Source: Gemmatimonadota bacterium (GTDB lineage: Bacteria > Gemmatimonadota > Gemmatimonadetes > Gemmatimonadales > GWC2-71-9). From it: a stretch of 45,845 bases of DNA. The first letter of the stretch is position 1. Every line of letters begins with the position of its first letter. A model generated the notes under the pieces. It saw only the letters and a list, made by a program, of their open reading frames with translations, did no database searches and was not told where the DNA came from. Positions 42,310-45,845 of the stretch are shown here, one piece after another. The translations under genes and the position numbers were made by a program. Location of the stretch: the NCBI GenBank assembly GCA_016794805.1, contig JAEUJI010000073.1, positions 1 to 45,845 of the forward strand, given 5' to 3'.

Positions 42310-42564
42310 TCAGACGGTGGCCGTCTTGCTCTTCACCAGGCTCCCGATGGCCTGGAGGGTATCGAGGCGCTCGGCGTCCACCTCATGGGCCTCGAGCTGG
42401 ATCCCGAAGCGCTGCTCCAGGAAGCTCACCAGCTCCAGGGTGCCCAGCGAATCCAGGATGCCCCCGGTGATGAGCGGCGTGGTGTCCTTGAGCGCCGACG
42501 GGTCCTCGCCCTTGAGATAGGTGGAGAGGATGTACTCCTTGACGGGCTGGATGATCTGGTCCAT
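42310..42564 (-). CDS. Acyl/aminoacyl carrier protein (DltC-like)
   Basis: An 84-aa acidic four-helix carrier. The phosphopantetheine site is Ser39 in ITGGILDSLGTLEL. The ATG at 42564 is preferred over the in-frame start at 42597 because GGAGA lies about ten bases upstream and the resulting N-terminus (MDQIIQPVKEYI) matches helix 1 of carrier proteins. The upstream MBOAT stop is 16 bp away and the ligase follows 8 bp after. Placement between ligase and MBOAT fits a dedicated carrier like DltC. A phosphopantetheinyl transferase is not in the window and would be a general host enzyme. Confidence 0.92.
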   Translation of the reverse strand: MDQIIQPVKEYILSTYLKGEDPSALKDTTPLITGGILDSLGTLELVSFLEQRFGIQLEAHEVDAERLDTLQAIGSLVKSKTATV

Positions 42565-42580
42565 CGGTGGTTCTCCGGAA

Positions 42581-45139
42581 TCAGGGGGTCGCGCCACCCG
42601 CGGAGGCCGCGGGCAAAGCTGGTGCAGGGCCGTCGTGCAGGCCCAGGTGGTCGGCCTTCCGCAGGATCTCGCGCAGCAGCGCGCGGGCGATCAGCTGGTT
42701 GCCTTCGATGTTGTAATGGTTGTCGAAGCTGGTCAGGCGATACCGCGCCTCGTCCTCCCCCGCGGGGAAGGGCTCGGAAATGTCCATCACCGGCCAGCCC
42801 AGCTCGGCGGCGCGGGCCGCGATGGTCCGCACGCTGTCGTTCGGCACCGTGGGCAGCCGCATGAGCACCAGCCCCGCCCGCCCCCCGGCCGCCCGCACCA
42901 GGCTGTCCACCCGGTCCACCGCGCTCCGCTTGAGCGAATCGAGGATGGGGGAGAGCCGCCGCGTCACCGTCGCCTTGTCCATGGTGGAGTCGAGTCCCGC
43001 CGCCTCCCCCGCCAGCCGGAGCCCCTCGTAGGGGATCGGCACATTCTCGCGCCACAGCACCCAGAGGTGCCGGGTGAGCAGCATGTCGTCCGGCGGCACG
43101 CTGGTCAGGAGCACCAGGTCGGGGTCGAACTGCATCCCGCGCTGCCGCACCAGCTCCATCTCCTGCAGGATGGAGGCGGCGGCCATGCCGAAGTTGAGCA
43201 CCTCGATCCGGTGCCGCTTCCCGAAACGCGCATTGAGCGAGTCCTCGAGGATGTTCTCGAAGGTCAGGTCATCCGGCACGCCGCCGGCCAGCACCTGGGA
43301 GGCGCCGAAGATGGCGATCCGGTAGGTGCCCTCCGGCTTGGCCCTGGTGTAGTCCCGGTCGTGCAGGCCATGCATGTTGGTCCGGAACGGCGCCCGCTTG
43401 AAGGTGATCGAGACGTTGGGGTGGAGCTCCTCGTAGAGGAAATTGTCCAGCAGCCGGTAGGCCTCGGTCATCTCCAGGTTGACCCAGTCCTTGGGCCGCT
43501 CGGTCTCCATTTCCCAGAGCTGGCTGCTGGGCCGGGCGGAGTTGCTGAGGTCCTCGTAATACCCCCGGACCTGCAGCGTCCGGTCCCGCTCATTGAGCGC
43601 GCCGCTGGTGACCCGCGAGACCACGGACCCCAGCTCCTGGCCCAGCGCGGCGTGCGTCGCCGGCCGGGCCGCCACCAGCATGACGCCCATCATGCCGGCC
43701 CGGATGGCGCCGTCCCGGAAATCGGCCGCGAGGGGGCGCTCCCGCTCCTCGAGCTTGGCGAGGGTCATCGCCCCCCAGGACCAGCCGGACACGAAGAGCC
43801 CGCCGCCCACCAGCGCCAGGAGCATCGCGATCCCGGCGCCGTCCACCTTGCGCGCGAGGCTCATGACCCGGACGAACTCCCCCGGGCTGTCGGAGTTCCA
43901 GAAGGTCCACATGATCGCCATGGTGCCGAACACCATGACCGTACCGAGGGCCTTCCGCAGGTTCCAGCCGCCCGCCCGGGGCCGCGCCCCCTTGGGCTGG
44001 TACTGCTCATACACGGTGCTGCCCAGCACCAGCAGGCCGAGCACGAACCAGAAGATCGTGTCCACCCGGGTGAAGGGGTCGTTGCCCACGATCCAGAACT
44101 TCTGGTACGCGTGGAGCAGCCAGGTCAGGAACATCACAATGGCGGTGCTGGCCAGGACGCCGGTGCGGTTGCCCAGCTTCCGCAGCCGGAAGAAGCTGGG
44201 GTAATACACCAGCTTCATCATGAAGTCCTTCCAGTAGATGTTGATCCGCCGCCAGAGGTCGGTGAAGCTCGAGGCCAGGTAGTAGAGGTGATGGGTCTCC
44301 GGCAGCCGGAAGCCGAACAGATGCAGCAGCCCGACGATCAGGTGGAACTGCCCCGACACTCGCAGGTACAGCAGATAGGCCTGCATCGAGAACTGCACCA
44401 CGCCGCTCAGCGATTCCACCTGGGAAGGGTCGATGACCCAGAAGTGGTAGATCACCCGGTACAGCAGCAGGTGCCAGAGGCCGCGGACCATCCACTGGCA
44501 GCCCCGGGCGTAGACCGGCCCCTCGGGCGCGTCGTAGTGGCTGCGGAGAAAGGTCTTGTAGTCGACGATCGGGTACAGGGGGAACGAGGCGTTCGGCACC
44601 ATGAACAGGTAGGCCACCGTCCCCCAGAGGTTCCGCGGCGGCCCCTCATGCTTGAGGCTGTAGAGGTAGAGCGCCAGGCGGAAGATGAACATCGAGCCGA
44701 GGATGGGCCAGACCGTGACCGGGATGGGGCTGGCCACGGCACCGGCCCGGAGGAATCCCAGGCCGACCGCGAGCACCACGAGGAGGGACACCCGGGCCGC
44801 CCAGGCCACCGGCAGGTGGCAGATGCCGATCAGCGCCAGGCCGATGGCGAGCACCCACAGCCCCTGAAGGCTCAGCGCCACCAGCACCCCCATGGCCGAC
44901 AGGAGCGCAAAGAACGGCAGCCGCCAGCGGAGCGGGAGCAGCGCGTTCACCACGAACCCGCCCAGCGCCAGGAGCAGCACCAGATAGAGCCCGCGGCTCT
45001 CCAGCTCGAGCCCGCGGACCACCAGCGCCACGAGCGCCAATTGCCCCGCGACCAGCGCGATGCGCCAGGCCCGGGTGGCGGTCAGCGTCCCGGTCTCTGC
45101 CTGCCCCTCGACATCGTTCGCAATGCTGCTCGCACCCAT
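42581..45139 (-). CDS. MBOAT O-acyltransferase fused to an SGNH-hydrolase-like domain (copy 2)
   Basis: An 852-aa paralogue of copy 1 and first gene of the minus-strand operon. ATG 45139 is chosen over the TTG at 45166 because GAGG lies seven bases upstream. MBOAT positions are Asn300 in LWRRINIYWKD and His343 in TWLLHAYQ. The SGNH part has Ser614 in IFGASQVLAGG, NFGM, and Asp806/His808 in SFDNHYNIEG. Copies 1 and 2 share the residue numbers of the SGNH triad exactly, so domain spacing is under constraint. The N-terminal halves are similar throughout (VVNALLPLRWRLPFF versus VVHALLPLRWRLPFF), while the SGNH halves differ more, consistent with different acceptors. Confidence 0.87.
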   Translation of the reverse strand: MGASSIANDVEGQAETGTLTATRAWRIALVAGQLALVALVVRGLELESRGLYLVLLLALGGFVVNALLPLRWRLPFFALLSAMGVLVALSLQGLWVLAIGLALIGICHLPVAWAARVSLLVVLAVGLGFLRAGAVASPIPVTVWPILGSMFIFRLALYLYSLKHEGPPRNLWGTVAYLFMVPNASFPLYPIVDYKTFLRSHYDAPEGPVYARGCQWMVRGLWHLLLYRVIYHFWVIDPSQVESLSGVVQFSMQAYLLYLRVSGQFHLIVGLLHLFGFRLPETHHLYYLASSFTDLWRRINIYWKDFMMKLVYYPSFFRLRKLGNRTGVLASTAIVMFLTWLLHAYQKFWIVGNDPFTRVDTIFWFVLGLLVLGSTVYEQYQPKGARPRAGGWNLRKALGTVMVFGTMAIMWTFWNSDSPGEFVRVMSLARKVDGAGIAMLLALVGGGLFVSGWSWGAMTLAKLEERERPLAADFRDGAIRAGMMGVMLVAARPATHAALGQELGSVVSRVTSGALNERDRTLQVRGYYEDLSNSARPSSQLWEMETERPKDWVNLEMTEAYRLLDNFLYEELHPNVSITFKRAPFRTNMHGLHDRDYTRAKPEGTYRIAIFGASQVLAGGVPDDLTFENILEDSLNARFGKRHRIEVLNFGMAAASILQEMELVRQRGMQFDPDLVLLTSVPPDDMLLTRHLWVLWRENVPIPYEGLRLAGEAAGLDSTMDKATVTRRLSPILDSLKRSAVDRVDSLVRAAGGRAGLVLMRLPTVPNDSVRTIAARAAELGWPVMDISEPFPAGEDEARYRLTSFDNHYNIEGNQLIARALLREILRKADHLGLHDGPAPALPAASAGGATP

Positions 45140-45845
45140 CCTGATCCTCGGTGGGGGATGGCACAACAGCCGGGGCGGTAAGGCCCTGGCGGCGGCTGGT
45201 GATAGTCTTGGAGGACCGGGCCCTGGCCCGTGGCGCGGGTCAAGACGGTTCAGGGGGTTGGGGTAGCCAAGATCATGCCACCCCCGATGGCCCCAGAACC
45301 GAGGGTATCACGGGTCGGTCGACGGGTTGACGCAACAATCTAAGCCATTGTATCAGATAGCATTAGCGTTTCATTGATGGCCAAAATGCCTAGGTGTTGC
45401 GTGGGCGCACACCCCGGCGGCCATGCGCGACAACCTCGCCCTGCCTTCTCCTCCGCGAGGTGCCTGAAGCGGCCGGTTTCGGCCGTGTACATGGCGGGAA
45501 GTCCACAGGTGGCGGGGAGCCCCAGCGTCACCCGGATCTGCTGGCCGACCGCCGGTCGAGGGCCCGCCTGACCCGATCCGGGAGCCGGCGCGGTCCCGGG
45601 CGACCCGCTCCACTATGGCAGGTGCTTGCGCACCATGCGGTTACGGACCAGATCCTGGTGCCCGGGGAAGGGCGGCCGGAGACCGTCTCTGCCTGAGGGA
45701 CGAGAGGCCCCTGCAGGCCCCCTCATCGGCGTCCAATGTTATGCAGCGGCATGGTTACTGCACTTCCATGGGCCCGCCATCTCGCTCGACCTCTCAATAA
45801 CCGTCGCTGGCACCCCCCGCCCCACCGGGTACCCCCGGTTGAGGG
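45140..45845. other. Non-coding stretch at the right edge
   Basis: About 700 bp upstream of the minus-strand operon. No convincing gene is seen on either strand: short open frames are Arg/Gly/Pro-rich and have no start signals. The section 45320-45400 is clearly more AT-rich and probably contains the operon promoter. A TTGACG at 45327-45332 with GTATCA 17 bp later could be a plus-strand promoter but has nothing obvious to transcribe. The last 80 bp contain a small GGGTACCC palindrome. Confidence 0.5.
45347..45355 (-). promoter_or_regulatory. Extended -10 promoter candidate for the Dlt-like operon
   Basis: On the minus strand the bases read TGATACAAT, a TG-N-TACAAT extended -10 element, in the AT-rich patch about 200 bp before the ATG at 45139. 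No good -35 is seen at 17 bp, which extended -10 promoters can do without. The call rests on the motif and position only. Confidence 0.35.

Noticed and set aside
42521-45181. An 886-codon plus-strand open frame opposite MBOAT copy 2
   Set aside because: Composition is His/Pro/Gln/Glu/Arg-rich low complexity, while the minus strand has clear MBOAT and SGNH motifs; it is an antisense shadow.
45394-45696. 100-codon plus-strand open frame at the right edge
   Set aside because: Arg/Pro/Gly-rich, no ribosome site, no domain; overlapping frames on both strands are equally open.
1-45845. CRISPR arrays, tRNA or rRNA genes, insertion sequences
   Set aside because: No regularly spaced repeats, cloverleaf-like sequences, rRNA segments or transposase motifs were seen on reading both strands.

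Overview
The window is a 46-kb surface-polysaccharide locus from a very GC-rich Gram-negative bacterium. A Wza-type exporter, exosortase/EpsI and a secreted or lipoprotein-like beta-propeller point to a two-membrane envelope. GTG starts, stop/start overlaps and wobble-position G/C are frequent. Protein style suggests Gemmatimonadota or a similar soil or sediment phylum, but no phylogenetic marker gene is present, so this is inference.

Left part (1-8836): a broken Wzz/BY-kinase chain-length regulator, a convergent REC plus degenerate GGDEF protein, then from a divergent regulatory region a Wza-like export protein, an undecaprenyl-phosphate sugar transferase, an exosortase and its EpsI partner. 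A GT4/GT2 glycosyltransferase pair faces the other way.

Centre (9084-24720): six consecutive paralogous five-helix membrane proteins of the alkaline-phosphatase/sulfatase superfamily, mostly coupled by 4-nt overlaps, then two GT-C type (GT39-like) membrane glycosyltransferases and a beta-propeller repeat protein. All six keep a Thr where sulfatases need a Cys/Ser for formylglycine. Together with the five-helix anchor this resembles LtaS/EptA/MCR phospho-group transferases more than sulfatases. A convergent amidohydrolase closes this unit.

Right part, plus strand (26431-35246): a GT39-like protein, a DPM1-type GT2, an LPG-synthase-TM flippase-like protein and an FAD oxidoreductase in a tightly overlapping operon. 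After a hairpin come a radical SAM/SPASM-like enzyme, another polytopic protein and a GT2.

Right part, minus strand (35247-45139): reading from 45139 leftward, an MBOAT-SGNH fusion, an acyl carrier protein, a DltA-like adenylating ligase, a second MBOAT-SGNH fusion, a Wzx-type flippase and a polytopic GT-C/Wzy-like protein. This looks like a Gram-negative counterpart of the Dlt pathway, in which an adenylated substrate is loaded on a carrier protein, passed through an MBOAT channel and transferred by an SGNH domain.

Taken together: a glycan is initiated on undecaprenyl phosphate, extended by GT2/GT4 enzymes, flipped by Wzx, possibly decorated outside the inner membrane by GT-C enzymes, the six phosphatase-superfamily proteins and the Dlt-like module, and exported by the Wza/Wzz system. 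The two most noteworthy items are the six-gene array and the duplicated MBOAT-SGNH/ligase/carrier module.
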